Below, in pieces: positions 25,666-33,677 of a stretch of 46,877 bases of DNA. The notes beneath the pieces are model-generated. The model worked only from the letters and a program-made list of their open reading frames with translations, searched no databases and was not told where the DNA came from. The position numbers were made by a program, and so were the translations under genes. The stretch comes from Flavobacteriales bacterium. GTDB lineage: Bacteria > Bacteroidota > Bacteroidia > Flavobacteriales > BACL11. Each line of letters begins with the position of its first letter. Positions within the stretch are counted from its first letter, which is position 1. The stretch is from the NCBI GenBank assembly GCA_002711125.1, contig PAHN01000007.1, positions 136,987 to 183,863 on the forward strand. The letters run 5' to 3'.

Positions 25666-26163
25666 TTAATTTCTGTTAATTAGGTAGTATCCGACACAAA
25701 TCGCTAAAATTGAAAGACTAAATAAAATTAAGTCGTCAGGAGTTGTGAAATTATGAGATAACTTCAAAACTTTTTCAAAAAATTTAACAATTAGAACTAT
25801 AATAATAACTTTGATTATCTTATTTTTTAGTTGGTCTAGACTTTTTATTTTTAATGTAGAATCAGTAAATTTATTTTTCGCGAATTCAATTTCACTAATA
25901 AAAAGTTCATATACACCAAATCCAAATATTAATAAAACTATACCAATCAAGAATAAATCAATAGATGAAATAATTTGGAATAATAATTCATTATTATTAT
26001 TAATGTTTTCATTAAAAAGGGCATTCTTAGAAATTATAGCTTGAATAATATCCCATCCACCTAATAAAAACATAATAATTGAAGATATAATAGAAAGGAT
26101 TACCGAAATTAAAACTACATATCTTGAGTTCCAAAGAATCTTTTCAAATTTATTTTCTGCCAT
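25666..26163 (-). CDS. UPF0114 / YqhA-family membrane protein
   Basis: 165 residues with four hydrophobic helices. The family signature IDLFLIGIVLLIFGFGVYELFIS lies near the middle. The function of the family is not known; it may be an ion channel-like inner-membrane protein. It is encoded opposite to its neighbours and looks like an independent gene. Confidence 0.8.
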   Translation of the reverse strand: MAENKFEKILWNSRYVVLISVILSIISSIIMFLLGGWDIIQAIISKNALFNENINNNNELLFQIISSIDLFLIGIVLLIFGFGVYELFISEIEFAKNKFTDSTLKIKSLDQLKNKIIKVIIIVLIVKFFEKVLKLSHNFTTPDDLILFSLSILAICVGYYLINRN

Positions 26164-26309
26164 AATATTTTATTCTTTTTGTGGCAATAATAGAGAGAAT
26201 TATTTAAATAGTATAATTATTATATGATTATAAATATATATATAGTTTAGTATGCTTGGCATAATATTTTATTTTATAAGTTTTTTATTTGTATAAAAAT
26301 TATATAATT

Positions 26310-26921
26310 ATGAAAAAGTTTTTATCTAGTACTTTGATATTTTGTTTTATTTTTTCTTCATGTGAAAAGGAGTATGATTTTGATTTAAATAGCTCTAGTA
26401 GCTCTTCTACTGTATCACTTGGGAACTGTGGAGATGAATGTAACGAATGGGAGAGATGTACAAATGTAAGTCAAGATTTTTTTGGCTTTAATTGGCAATG
26501 TAGACCAAAGTTAAACTTATATACTAATCATGGTAATTGGGATGCTGCGGTGACTGTAGTTAATCAGTATGGAAATTCATATTTTTATGAGTTAGAAGAT
26601 CTTCGTGCTCACACAGTAGATTTACAGTATATTAATATTGATTTTCCTGTCAATACTCTTGCTTATAATTATGAACATGGATTTTTTCCTGATTCTGATA
26701 CATATCATCTTACTTTTGAGTTTACTGATTCTAAAACTTTAGAATTTACTGTTAATGACATGGTTTATGACCCTCATGTTGAATCAAGTGTATTATACAA
26801 TGGTACTGGGCAATTAATTCATACTGGAGGAAGTGCAGATGCAGTTATAGAATTCAATTGTAATTACTCTTTTGAAGGAAAAAATTATTCTGTTTCTTTT
26901 TCTGCTATTCGTTATAATTAG
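26310..26921 (+). CDS. lipoprotein of unknown function
   Basis: 203 residues. The ATG at 26310 is chosen because it gives a clean lipoprotein signal (MKKFLSSTLIFCFIFSSC); the longer reading starts with TTG. After the lipidated Cys comes a Ser-rich linker, then four Cys within ~35 residues (GNCGDECNEWERC and WQC), then a beta-rich region. No family recognised. It may be surface-exposed. Confidence 0.7.
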   Translation: MKKFLSSTLIFCFIFSSCEKEYDFDLNSSSSSSTVSLGNCGDECNEWERCTNVSQDFFGFNWQCRPKLNLYTNHGNWDAAVTVVNQYGNSYFYELEDLRAHTVDLQYINIDFPVNTLAYNYEHGFFPDSDTYHLTFEFTDSKTLEFTVNDMVYDPHVESSVLYNGTGQLIHTGGSADAVIEFNCNYSFEGKNYSVSFSAIRYN

Positions 26922-26984
26922 TGACATACGTTTTTCTATAAATTTTTTTAAATTTGTTTCTAACTTAACTAAAAAAATATTATT

Positions 26985-27289
26985 ATGAAGACAAATAAAA
27001 CGAATGTCTTATTATTTATCATTGCAGTTAACTTAACCATTATATCATTAGTCCAATTAGAAATATGGCCTGCTAAAGCGAAAGCTAATCAATTAGGACT
27101 TGATCCCTCTGTTAATTACGGATTGGTTCCTTTAGACAAAATGGAAGTATTAATGTTAATGTTTCTTCCTATTCTGGCACACAAGATGTTAATATTAAAT
27201 ATATTAATGGATGGAATGCTGCCAATTATGAAGCATATAGGATTGATGGTGAGAAGTATAGTTCACTAGGTGTGGTTTATACAAACTAA
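26985..27289 (+). pseudogene. small secreted-protein gene with a one-base frameshift
   Basis: The first ~51 codons (MKTNKTNVLLFIIAVNLTII..., ending near GLVPLDK) encode a membrane/signal segment and a short linker. In the original frame the rest becomes hydrophobic nonsense ending at 27269. If one A is added to the run AAAA at 27138-27141, the frame continues KNGSINVNVSSYSGTQDVN to YSSLGVVYTN and a stop at 27287-27289, giving about 101 residues. It resembles a common small Bacteroidota secreted family with NYGLVPLNEDGSI-type sequence. It is either a real pseudogene or a homopolymer sequencing error. TAAATTTG lies upstream. Confidence 0.75.
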
Positions 27290-27315
27290 AATAATAGTTT
27301 AGTTAAGAAGTAATT

Positions 27316-27612
27316 TTATTCTTCTCTAATAAATGTTCCGTTTACTGTTTTTCCTTTACGATTTTTAATTTCATTCCAAGCTTTTTGAAGACAGTCTTTA
27401 GGCTCAAGATTTAGTTGATAACACAGAATTATTAATGTAACAAAACTATCTCCTAAACCATCAATGATTTCTTGATCTTTCTTTTTTAATATTGCTCCTG
27501 CGGTTTCACCAACTTCTTCTAAAACTTTTAACATTTGAGCATGTATATTTTCTTCCTTAAGAAGGTTTTTATCTGATGCCCATGTTTTTACGTTACTAAT
27601 TAATTTATCCAT
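27316..27612 (-). CDS. MazG-like nucleotide pyrophosphohydrolase
   Basis: 98 residues, all-alpha NTP-PPase. Metal-binding acidic motifs KVLEEVGETAGAI (~29-41) and IIDGLGDSFVTLIIL (~49-63) are spaced as in the MazG superfamily. The C-terminal AWNEIKNRKGKTVNGTFIREE is typical of the short phage-type members. It probably hydrolyses a non-canonical or excess NTP in the cytoplasm. It is an isolated gene opposite to its neighbours. Confidence 0.82.
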   Translation of the reverse strand: MDKLISNVKTWASDKNLLKEENIHAQMLKVLEEVGETAGAILKKKDQEIIDGLGDSFVTLIILCYQLNLEPKDCLQKAWNEIKNRKGKTVNGTFIREE

Positions 27613-27716
27613 AGTTAGTTTTTTTTTGGTGAATATACATATTTATTTGTTTTTCATTTTTTTATTATAAAACTAAATATTTGCATAACTTTGTAAATAA
27701 TTAATTATACAAAAGA

Positions 27717-27977
27717 ATGGAGATAGTAATGATTAAGAAAAAAGGGTGTATGCCTTGTAAAGTATACGAGCCTTTTGTGAAAAAAACTGCAGAATTAAAT
27801 AAAATTAATTTTAGAACTGTTCAGGCAGAGGATATGCCTGAGAAGCTAAGACCAGATATTTTTCCATATTTCTATTTAATGAAAGAAAAAAAATTGTTGG
27901 AGAATTGGGCTGGTAATAATGAAAGGAAAATGCAAAGTGTATTAAAAAGACATATTAAAGGTTTTATTATTAAATGA
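27717..27977 (+). CDS. thioredoxin-like CxxC protein
   Basis: 86 residues. The redox motif is GCMPCK (residues 10-15), and a cis-Pro loop appears in DIFPYFYL. There is no signal peptide, so it is cytoplasmic unless exported in another way. It overlaps msrB by ATGA (27974-27977), suggesting translational coupling. It could supply reducing equivalents connected with methionine sulfoxide repair, although MsrB appears to be exported. Confidence 0.75.
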   Translation: MEIVMIKKKGCMPCKVYEPFVKKTAELNKINFRTVQAEDMPEKLRPDIFPYFYLMKEKKLLENWAGNNERKMQSVLKRHIKGFIIK

Positions 27978-28459
27978 AAAGAGTTAATTTTTCTTTAATT
28001 CTAATTCTAATATTTCACTTCCCGATTATTTGTTTAGCTCAAAACTATATAGTCAAAAAAAGTAATTTTTTTGATAAATTAACAAAAGAAGAAAAAAGGA
28101 TCATCGTAAACAAGGGTACTGAAAAAAAATGGTCAGGGAAATATATTAATCATTCTAAAGTAGGTGTTTATATTTGTAAGGCTTGTAATAATCCATTATT
28201 TAAATCAATACACAAGTTTAATTCAAATTGTGGATGGCCTTCTTTTGATGATGAAATTAAGGGGGCTTTAATTAGAGTTCGCGATTATAGTTATAATATG
28301 CAAAGAACAGAAATAATTTGTTCTAATTGTAAAGGTCATCTCGGTCATGTTTTTGAAGGGGAGGGGTATACTAATAAGAATGTACGTCATTGTGTGAATT
28401 CAATTAGTTTAGATTTTATTGATATTGATACATTCTTAAAGATTCGTTCAAAGCCATAA
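27974..28459 (+). CDS. msrB: peptide-methionine (R)-S-oxide reductase MsrB, probably exported
   Basis: 161 residues. Signal peptide (~1-23, ending CLAQ). The MsrB core has two zinc-binding CxxC pairs (CKAC, CSNC), NCGWPSF, and the catalytic Cys in VRHCVNS. GHLGHVFEGEG is the family motif. It reduces Met-R-sulfoxide in proteins of the cell envelope. It overlaps the thioredoxin-like gene by four bases. A membrane-anchored SOUL-MsrA fusion, the partner for the S form, is encoded about 2.2 kb away. Confidence 0.9.
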   Translation: MKRVNFSLILILIFHFPIICLAQNYIVKKSNFFDKLTKEEKRIIVNKGTEKKWSGKYINHSKVGVYICKACNNPLFKSIHKFNSNCGWPSFDDEIKGALIRVRDYSYNMQRTEIICSNCKGHLGHVFEGEGYTNKNVRHCVNSISLDFIDIDTFLKIRSKP

Positions 28460-28505
28460 TTTAATATTTTAAATTAAACTATATTAGCCAATATTAATAA
28501 TTTTA

Positions 28506-30200
28506 ATGTATAGGCTTTTTTTCTTTTTTCTAATATTTGTTCAGTACTCATCTTTGTCACAAGAATTTACTGTTAAACCTTATTTGCAAAATGCAGAACC
28601 AAATAGCATGGTTGTAATGTGGGAGTATAGTAAGTTTGATTCTTCTTTTTTAGAATGGGGCGAATCAACAGATTTAGGAAATACTGTTTCAGTAACATAT
28701 GAATTTACAAATTATCCGGCCTGTATTTACACGGCTAATATCTTTGGTTTGGAAGCTAATAAACAATATTTTTATAGAGTAGTTTCAGGTAATTCGGTTT
28801 CTAATATTTATGATTTTAAAACTCCTGCTATCAGCTCACAAGAGGAACCTATAAATATTGTTGTGATGAGTGATATGCAAAGGGATGGAAATAATCCTAA
28901 TAAGTTTCATCAGATTGTACATGATGGAATATTTGAATATATACATACTCATTATGACACTAGTATAAGTGAAGGTCTTAATATGCTAATGATTCCTGGT
29001 GATTTAGTTAATACTGGTACTGATTATTATCATTGGAAAGATCAGTTTTTTGGTCCTGCTTACCCATTGTTCTCTTCAGTGCCATTTTATCCTGTTCTAG
29101 GTAATCATGAAATGAATTCTGATTTTTTCTTTCAGTATTTTGATTTGCCAAAAAATGGTACTCAAGGTTTTGAAGAACATTGGTGGTACAAGGATAATTC
29201 TAATGTTAGAATAATTGGCTTAAATTCTAATTCGGGTTATAGAATACAAAAGCAACTTGATTGGCTTGATAGTGTACTTTATTTAACGTCAATTGATAAT
29301 TCTATTGATTTTGTTTTTGCTCAATTACATCACCCTCATAAATCGGAACAATGGACTCCGGGAAATACTGACTTTACTGGTGAAATAGTGAAATTACTTG
29401 AGGGATTTACAAGTAGTAGCGGTAAGCCATCTGTGCATTTTTATGGTCATACACATGGATATTCTAGAGGTCAATCCAGAGATCATACTCATCTTATGGT
29501 TAATGTTGCTACATCTGGAGGATATATAGACTATTGGGGTGAATGGCCTCAGCAGGATTATTTAGAATATAGTGTAAGTCAGGACGAATGGGGTTATGTT
29601 TTTTTAGAAATTGAGGCAGGTAATAATCCTCAATTTACTTTAAGAAGATTAAGTCTTGGAGATGATAACATTACTAAAAATAATAGTGTTGAAGATAGCG
29701 TTGTAATACGTTTTTATAATAATTCTCCCAATACTCCAATTGGAATTTTTCCTCTTCCAAATGATACAATAAGTTCAAATACTATGTATTTAGTTGCTGA
29801 TAATTTTTTTGATATTGACGGAGATTTGCATGGTGCTTCTCATTGGCAAATTAGTAATTATTGTAATGATTTTTCTAACCTTATTTTTGATAGTTGGAAA
29901 CAGTATGAAAATTGGTATTTTGATATAAATACGCAAGCTAATGATAACTTAATTGATGAAGAAATAGATTACTTAGAGCCTAATAGTCGTTATTGTTGGA
30001 GAGTTAGATTTAGAGATAGAAGCCTTGCATGGTCTGAATGGTCTTTGCCTATACCTTTTTATACTGACGCCTCTATTGAATCAAATAAAATTGTCAAAAT
30101 TGTTGATATTTTAGGAAGGGATACTAATTTAAAAAACAATACTATTATTTTTTATATTTACGAAAACGGTTCAGTAGAGAAAAAAATATTGTTAGATTAA
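28506..30200 (+). CDS. secreted purple-acid-phosphatase-like metallophosphoesterase with T9SS-like tail
   Basis: 564 residues. After the signal peptide, an FN3-like domain (~20-100) starts with FTVKPYLQNAEPNSMVVMWE, as in purple acid phosphatases. The metallophosphoesterase domain (~115-380) has MSDMQ, IPGDLVNTG, LGNHEM, LHHPH and FYGHTHGYSRG, so all five metal-binding blocks are present. A second FN3-like region (~400-520) precedes the sorting tail (VDILGRD, IFYIYENGSVEKKILLD). It probably releases phosphate from organic esters at the cell surface. Confidence 0.87.
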   Translation: MYRLFFFFLIFVQYSSLSQEFTVKPYLQNAEPNSMVVMWEYSKFDSSFLEWGESTDLGNTVSVTYEFTNYPACIYTANIFGLEANKQYFYRVVSGNSVSNIYDFKTPAISSQEEPINIVVMSDMQRDGNNPNKFHQIVHDGIFEYIHTHYDTSISEGLNMLMIPGDLVNTGTDYYHWKDQFFGPAYPLFSSVPFYPVLGNHEMNSDFFFQYFDLPKNGTQGFEEHWWYKDNSNVRIIGLNSNSGYRIQKQLDWLDSVLYLTSIDNSIDFVFAQLHHPHKSEQWTPGNTDFTGEIVKLLEGFTSSSGKPSVHFYGHTHGYSRGQSRDHTHLMVNVATSGGYIDYWGEWPQQDYLEYSVSQDEWGYVFLEIEAGNNPQFTLRRLSLGDDNITKNNSVEDSVVIRFYNNSPNTPIGIFPLPNDTISSNTMYLVADNFFDIDGDLHGASHWQISNYCNDFSNLIFDSWKQYENWYFDINTQANDNLIDEEIDYLEPNSRYCWRVRFRDRSLAWSEWSLPIPFYTDASIESNKIVKIVDILGRDTNLKNNTIIFYIYENGSVEKKILLD

Positions 30201-30222
30201 TTTTTTATGTATTGCGTAATAT

Positions 30223-30684
30223 TTATTTTTTATTAAATAATTGATCAATAATTTTTTTTCTATGGTCAAAAATATTATTAACTTTTTTATTAATAAATAG
30301 AAAGTTTGCTATTTTTCCTAAAACACCCATCGGAGGGACATAGGTTATTATATCTGTCATTAATATCCCATCCTCTTTTTGCTCAAAAATATGTTCATGA
30401 TGCCACATTTTGTACGGGCCAATTCTTTGTTCATCTACGAAGTATTTATTTTTTTTTATGTGTGTGATTTCCGTTATCCAGTTCAAAGGAATATTTAATA
30501 ACGGAGTTATTGTGTAAGTTATAATCATCCCTTCATACATTTTTTTGTTTCCATTATTTGATTTAATATTAAATTTCATTTCTTTAGGAGTTATCATATC
30601 TAAATTTTTAGGTGATGACATAAAATCCCATAAATTATCTATATCTGTTTTTATAAGTTGTTTTTTAATTATTTGTGTGTGCAT
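30223..30684 (-). CDS. SRPBCC-fold (START/cyclase-like) protein
   Basis: 153 residues. The SRPBCC pattern includes LWDFMSSPKNLDMITPKEMKF, a central GPYKMWHHEHIFEQKEDGILMTDIITYVPP and a C-terminal helix ending in FDHRKKIIDQLF. Such proteins bind hydrophobic ligands. It starts one base after the SOUL-MsrA stop, so the two are probably co-transcribed. Confidence 0.8.
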   Translation of the reverse strand: MHTQIIKKQLIKTDIDNLWDFMSSPKNLDMITPKEMKFNIKSNNGNKKMYEGMIITYTITPLLNIPLNWITEITHIKKNKYFVDEQRIGPYKMWHHEHIFEQKEDGILMTDIITYVPPMGVLGKIANFLFINKKVNNIFDHRKKIIDQLFNKK

Positions 30685-30685
30685 T

Positions 30686-31798
30686 TTAATAGTATTTACT
30701 TAACTCTTTTCTTGCTTTATTTAACTTTGGAGTTATAACTAATTTGCAATATCCAGCTGATGTATTTTGTTTGTAATAGTTTTGATGATATGACTCAGCT
30801 TTATAAAATTTATCAAATTTTTTCAGTTCTGTCACTATTTCTCCATTAAAAAGACTATCATTTATATTTTTAATATAATTAGAAATGACATTTTTTTCTT
30901 GATCATTATTATATAATATAATCGATCTATAGTGTTCGCCAACATCATTTCCTTGTCTATTTAATGTAGTTGGGTCATGTGATAAGAAAAAAATCTCTAA
31001 TAATTCATTTAAATTTATAATATCGCTATCATAGCTTATTTCACATACTTCAGCATGTTTTGTTAATCCTCTTGATACCTCTTTGTATGATGGGTTTTTT
31101 ATTTTTCCTCCAGAGTATCCGTTTTTTACATTCTTTACTCCAATTACATCTTCAAAAACAGCTTCTACACACCAAAAACATCCACCTCCAAAATAGGCTT
31201 TATATAGCTTCTTATTTTTTTTTTCATTCATATTATTATATTTAATAGTTACACGAATTTCATTTTTTCTATTAATTACTTTCCATGGGGAATTGTATAC
31301 AAGAACTTCAAAGTCATTAAAATGTTGAATGTTATGCTTATCAAGTGTTTTTTTAAGTTCTGCAATCTTTCTTTTTTCAATTTTTTCATTTGAATAACCA
31401 GAATACTGAATACATGCACTGACATTACTTTTTTCTGTATATATATTTAAATTTTTGTTATTTGGTTTTGGGAGTGTTTCAAGGTTATATTTTTCAGGCA
31501 TGATAAAAGCCATTTCATTTTTATTATGTAGTTTGATCACTACAGGTGATGTCATTGCAATTTTTTCTTTTTTTGAATTATTTCCAAATATAAAATCTGC
31601 AACATTTCTAAATGAATTATCTCGGTCAGATACATTTCTTGGAGTATATGTTGCGTATATCAATTCTTTATATTTTCTAATTTCAACATTTTCTATTTTT
31701 TTTATTAGTGTATAATGATTTTCTTCTAAAGCATTACTTGTTTTATAGACTAACAAGTATGCTATAAATAAAGTGATACCTATAATTGTTATTTTCAT
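30686..31798 (-). CDS. fusion of SOUL haem-binding-like domain and MsrA
   Basis: 370 residues from the ATG at 31798 (a TTG at 31813 is also in frame). An N-terminal membrane helix (~3-20) is followed by a SOUL domain (~25-185, with VEIRKYKE and KEKIAMTSPV). The C-terminal domain is peptide-methionine (S)-S-oxide reductase, MsrA: GGGCFWCVEAVFEDV with the catalytic Cys, NGYSGG, HAEVCEISYD, FFLSHDPTTLNRQGNDVGEHYRS. An internal ATG at 31231 would give a free 181-residue MsrA, so both forms may be made. If fused, MsrA would face the periplasm. Confidence 0.85.
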   Translation of the reverse strand: MKITIIGITLFIAYLLVYKTSNALEENHYTLIKKIENVEIRKYKELIYATYTPRNVSDRDNSFRNVADFIFGNNSKKEKIAMTSPVVIKLHNKNEMAFIMPEKYNLETLPKPNNKNLNIYTEKSNVSACIQYSGYSNEKIEKRKIAELKKTLDKHNIQHFNDFEVLVYNSPWKVINRKNEIRVTIKYNNMNEKKNKKLYKAYFGGGCFWCVEAVFEDVIGVKNVKNGYSGGKIKNPSYKEVSRGLTKHAEVCEISYDSDIINLNELLEIFFLSHDPTTLNRQGNDVGEHYRSIILYNNDQEKNVISNYIKNINDSLFNGEIVTELKKFDKFYKAESYHQNYYKQNTSAGYCKLVITPKLNKARKELSKYY

Positions 31799-31810
31799 AA
31801 TTTTTTTGTG

Positions 31811-31818
31811 CAAAATTA
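31811..31818 (-). promoter_or_regulatory. TAnnTTTG box for the SOUL-MsrA / SRPBCC pair
   Basis: The minus strand reads TAATTTTG, a consensus match ending 12 bases before the ATG at 31798. Its position downstream of the TTG at 31813 argues for the ATG start. Confidence 0.45.
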
Positions 31819-31963
31819 CTCTATTTTCTTATTATTTTTCTCCATTTAAACTTCTTTTTTTTCTTCTTATTTTTATTTATTCTAAATTTAAATTACTCAT
31901 AATCAGTCATTTATGTTTTTTTATTTTGATTTTTTTCTTAAATTTGTATAAAAATTAAATATT

Positions 31964-32200
31964 ATGAAATTACAAACTGTAAACAGTTGTCTAAACTGCG
32001 AAAATTTAATTAGAGATTTTATTTGTAAAAAACATAATCAAACTGTAGCAATGAATAATTTTTGTGAAAGCCATTCTTTAGGTTCCTCATTCAATAAAAA
32101 CTCATCATGTTCAAATTGTTATCACTTTGGTGTAGAAAGTTGTTCAAAACCTGAAGAGGCAAGTGATTCTATGTTTTGTTTTGATTGGAAGGTTAAATAA
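31964..32200 (+). CDS. small cysteine-rich protein, possible zinc ribbon
   Basis: 78 residues with eight Cys and several His: SCLNCENL, FICKKH, FCESH, SCSNCYHFG, ESCS and FCFDW. The paired CxxC motifs suggest two metal-binding sites. No signal peptide is seen. TAAATTTG at 31939-31946 lies 17 bases before the ATG. The function is not known. Confidence 0.75.
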   Translation: MKLQTVNSCLNCENLIRDFICKKHNQTVAMNNFCESHSLGSSFNKNSSCSNCYHFGVESCSKPEEASDSMFCFDWKVK

Positions 32201-32205
32201 TTTTT

Positions 32206-32751
32206 TTATCTAATAATTATCTTTTTTTCAAAAGTTCCATCATCATAAACATAAATTAGAAATGAATTTTGACTAATTTTTGTTTGTTTCCCAACTATGT
32301 TTATTATGTTAACTATTTCTTTGTTTTTGTTAGAATATATGCTATTAGTTGATGTAAATACGTCAACTGTTCCTGTCCATTTTATTGTGTCAATCACTTG
32401 ATTGTTTGTTGTTATTTCCATTTCTACAATACCAAACCCAGGAGTTCCATAATGATACATATGACAGTTTAAGTATTCAGATACGTTTGGATAAAAAATA
32501 TCTTGTCCATTTGTAATTCCAATTGGGAAACAGTCAGGGAAACAAATTGAATAATCCCAGCCATTTGGCATTGAGTCATTAATTATATTCCAAGAAATAT
32601 AGCACGTATCTTGGGCATTATAAAATGTGTTTTCGGTTAAATCCGCATCATTTGTTGTTCCAGTCATTTGTATTAAATGCTCATCTATTGTATGAGATTG
32701 TCCAAATACTATAAAGGGAATACAAAATATTATAAGAAGATATTTTCTCAT
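32206..32751 (-). CDS. secreted protein with T9SS-like sorting tail
   Basis: 181 residues. A signal peptide (MRKYLLIIFCIPFIVFGQ) is followed by a ~115-residue beta-rich domain with four Cys (DTCYISW, YSICFPDCF, YLNCHMYH) and a shortened sorting tail (INIVGKQT, FLIYVYDDGTFEKKIIIR). The domain is not recognised, though it is reminiscent of small fibronectin/cupredoxin-like modules. Surface location is inferred from the tail. Confidence 0.75.
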   Translation of the reverse strand: MRKYLLIIFCIPFIVFGQSHTIDEHLIQMTGTTNDADLTENTFYNAQDTCYISWNIINDSMPNGWDYSICFPDCFPIGITNGQDIFYPNVSEYLNCHMYHYGTPGFGIVEMEITTNNQVIDTIKWTGTVDVFTSTNSIYSNKNKEIVNIINIVGKQTKISQNSFLIYVYDDGTFEKKIIIR

Positions 32752-32787
32752 TTAAATTTTTATAACAAATATATAAAATTACTTAAA

Positions 32788-33009
32788 TTAAATTTCTTTT
32801 AAAACATAATTCCAGTGCTTGAAGAAAGATGTAAATGGTTTTTCTACTTTGCATATCCATTCTCTTTGATCTTTTATTCCCTTATAATTGTAATTTAATG
32901 GGTGCTCTTTAAAATAAACTTTTGAATTTTTAATTGGTATTTGATCGAATTCTCCAACAAACACTTTTATTTTATTTATGTTTTTAGATAAATCTAGCAT
33001 AAATTTCAT
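32788..33009 (-). CDS. small unknown protein
   Basis: 73 residues from the ATG at 33009; a longer form begins with TTG at 33024. Basic, no signal peptide, one Cys (EWICKV), aromatic C-terminus (SFFKHWNYVLKEI). It is not recognised. It is shorter than most nearby genes, but codon use looks normal and there is no overlapping alternative. Confidence 0.5.
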   Translation of the reverse strand: MKFMLDLSKNINKIKVFVGEFDQIPIKNSKVYFKEHPLNYNYKGIKDQREWICKVEKPFTSFFKHWNYVLKEI

Positions 33010-33147
33010 AATTGTCTGGCGCAATTGGTATAACTTTTAATAACATAATTTATATTTGTTTTTGGTTAATATGGTGCAAAAGTATAAACATTTTTAAAAT
33101 TAGTATAACTTTTTTAAAAAAAAACTATACAATGTTGAAAAAATTTA

Positions 33148-33155
33148 TAAATTTG
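33148..33155 (+). promoter_or_regulatory. TAnnTTTG box for the QueD-like / FolE2 operon
   Basis: TAAATTTG lies 14 bases upstream of the ATG at 33170, followed by a run of 12 A residues before the start codon. Confidence 0.45.
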
Positions 33156-33169
33156 TCAAAAAAAAAAAA

Positions 33170-33676
33170 ATGACTGAATTTAAAAGTACTAAACTATTTG
33201 ACGGCTACAGTGTAGCATTTAGACAGTGGAGAGCAAAACATTCACATTGTCAATATTTACATGGCTATGCTATGAAATTTAAAGTAACATTTATGGGTCA
33301 ACTTGATCCATTAAACTGGGTATGTGATTTTGGATCGTTCAAAAGAAATGGAATTAAGAAGCACATGGCATACCTATTTGATCATACTACTATAGTTGCA
33401 AAAGATGACCCGATGCTTCCCCATTTCAAATCACTTGCAAAAAATAATTTAATTCAACTAAGAATTTTTGATGATGTTGGATGTGAAAAGTTTGCTAAGT
33501 ATGTTTATGAATATATAAATAAAAAAGTTCAAATTGAAACTGATGGCAGAGTAAAAGTACTGAAAGTTGAAAGTTTTGAGGGAGGTACAAACAATTCAGC
33601 TATATACCAGCCTGAAATGAAATCCGATCTCACATATAAATATGAAGAAAATAATAACCAAAAATTAATTAATTAA
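33170..33676 (+). CDS. 6-pyruvoyl-tetrahydropterin synthase / QueD-family protein (HGY variant)
   Basis: 168 residues of the PTPS/QueD fold: VAFRQWRAKHSHCQYLHGYAMKF with Cys27 and His31, WVCDFGSFK, LFDHTTIVAKDDP and VESFEGGTNNSAIY. The usual CxxxHGH zinc motif reads CxxxHGY, so one ordinary zinc ligand is Tyr here; HSH just before it may compensate. It probably acts on dihydroneopterin triphosphate to make 6-carboxy-tetrahydropterin (queuosine route) or a related pterin. The FolE2 gene one base downstream, which makes that substrate, supports this. Confidence 0.82.
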   Translation: MTEFKSTKLFDGYSVAFRQWRAKHSHCQYLHGYAMKFKVTFMGQLDPLNWVCDFGSFKRNGIKKHMAYLFDHTTIVAKDDPMLPHFKSLAKNNLIQLRIFDDVGCEKFAKYVYEYINKKVQIETDGRVKVLKVESFEGGTNNSAIYQPEMKSDLTYKYEENNNQKLIN

Positions 33677-33677
33677 A

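Noticed and set aside
33072-33098. Tiny ORF on the plus strand (ATG GTG CAA AAG ...) downstream of TATATTTG
   Set aside because: Only eight codons before a stop; no support as a gene.
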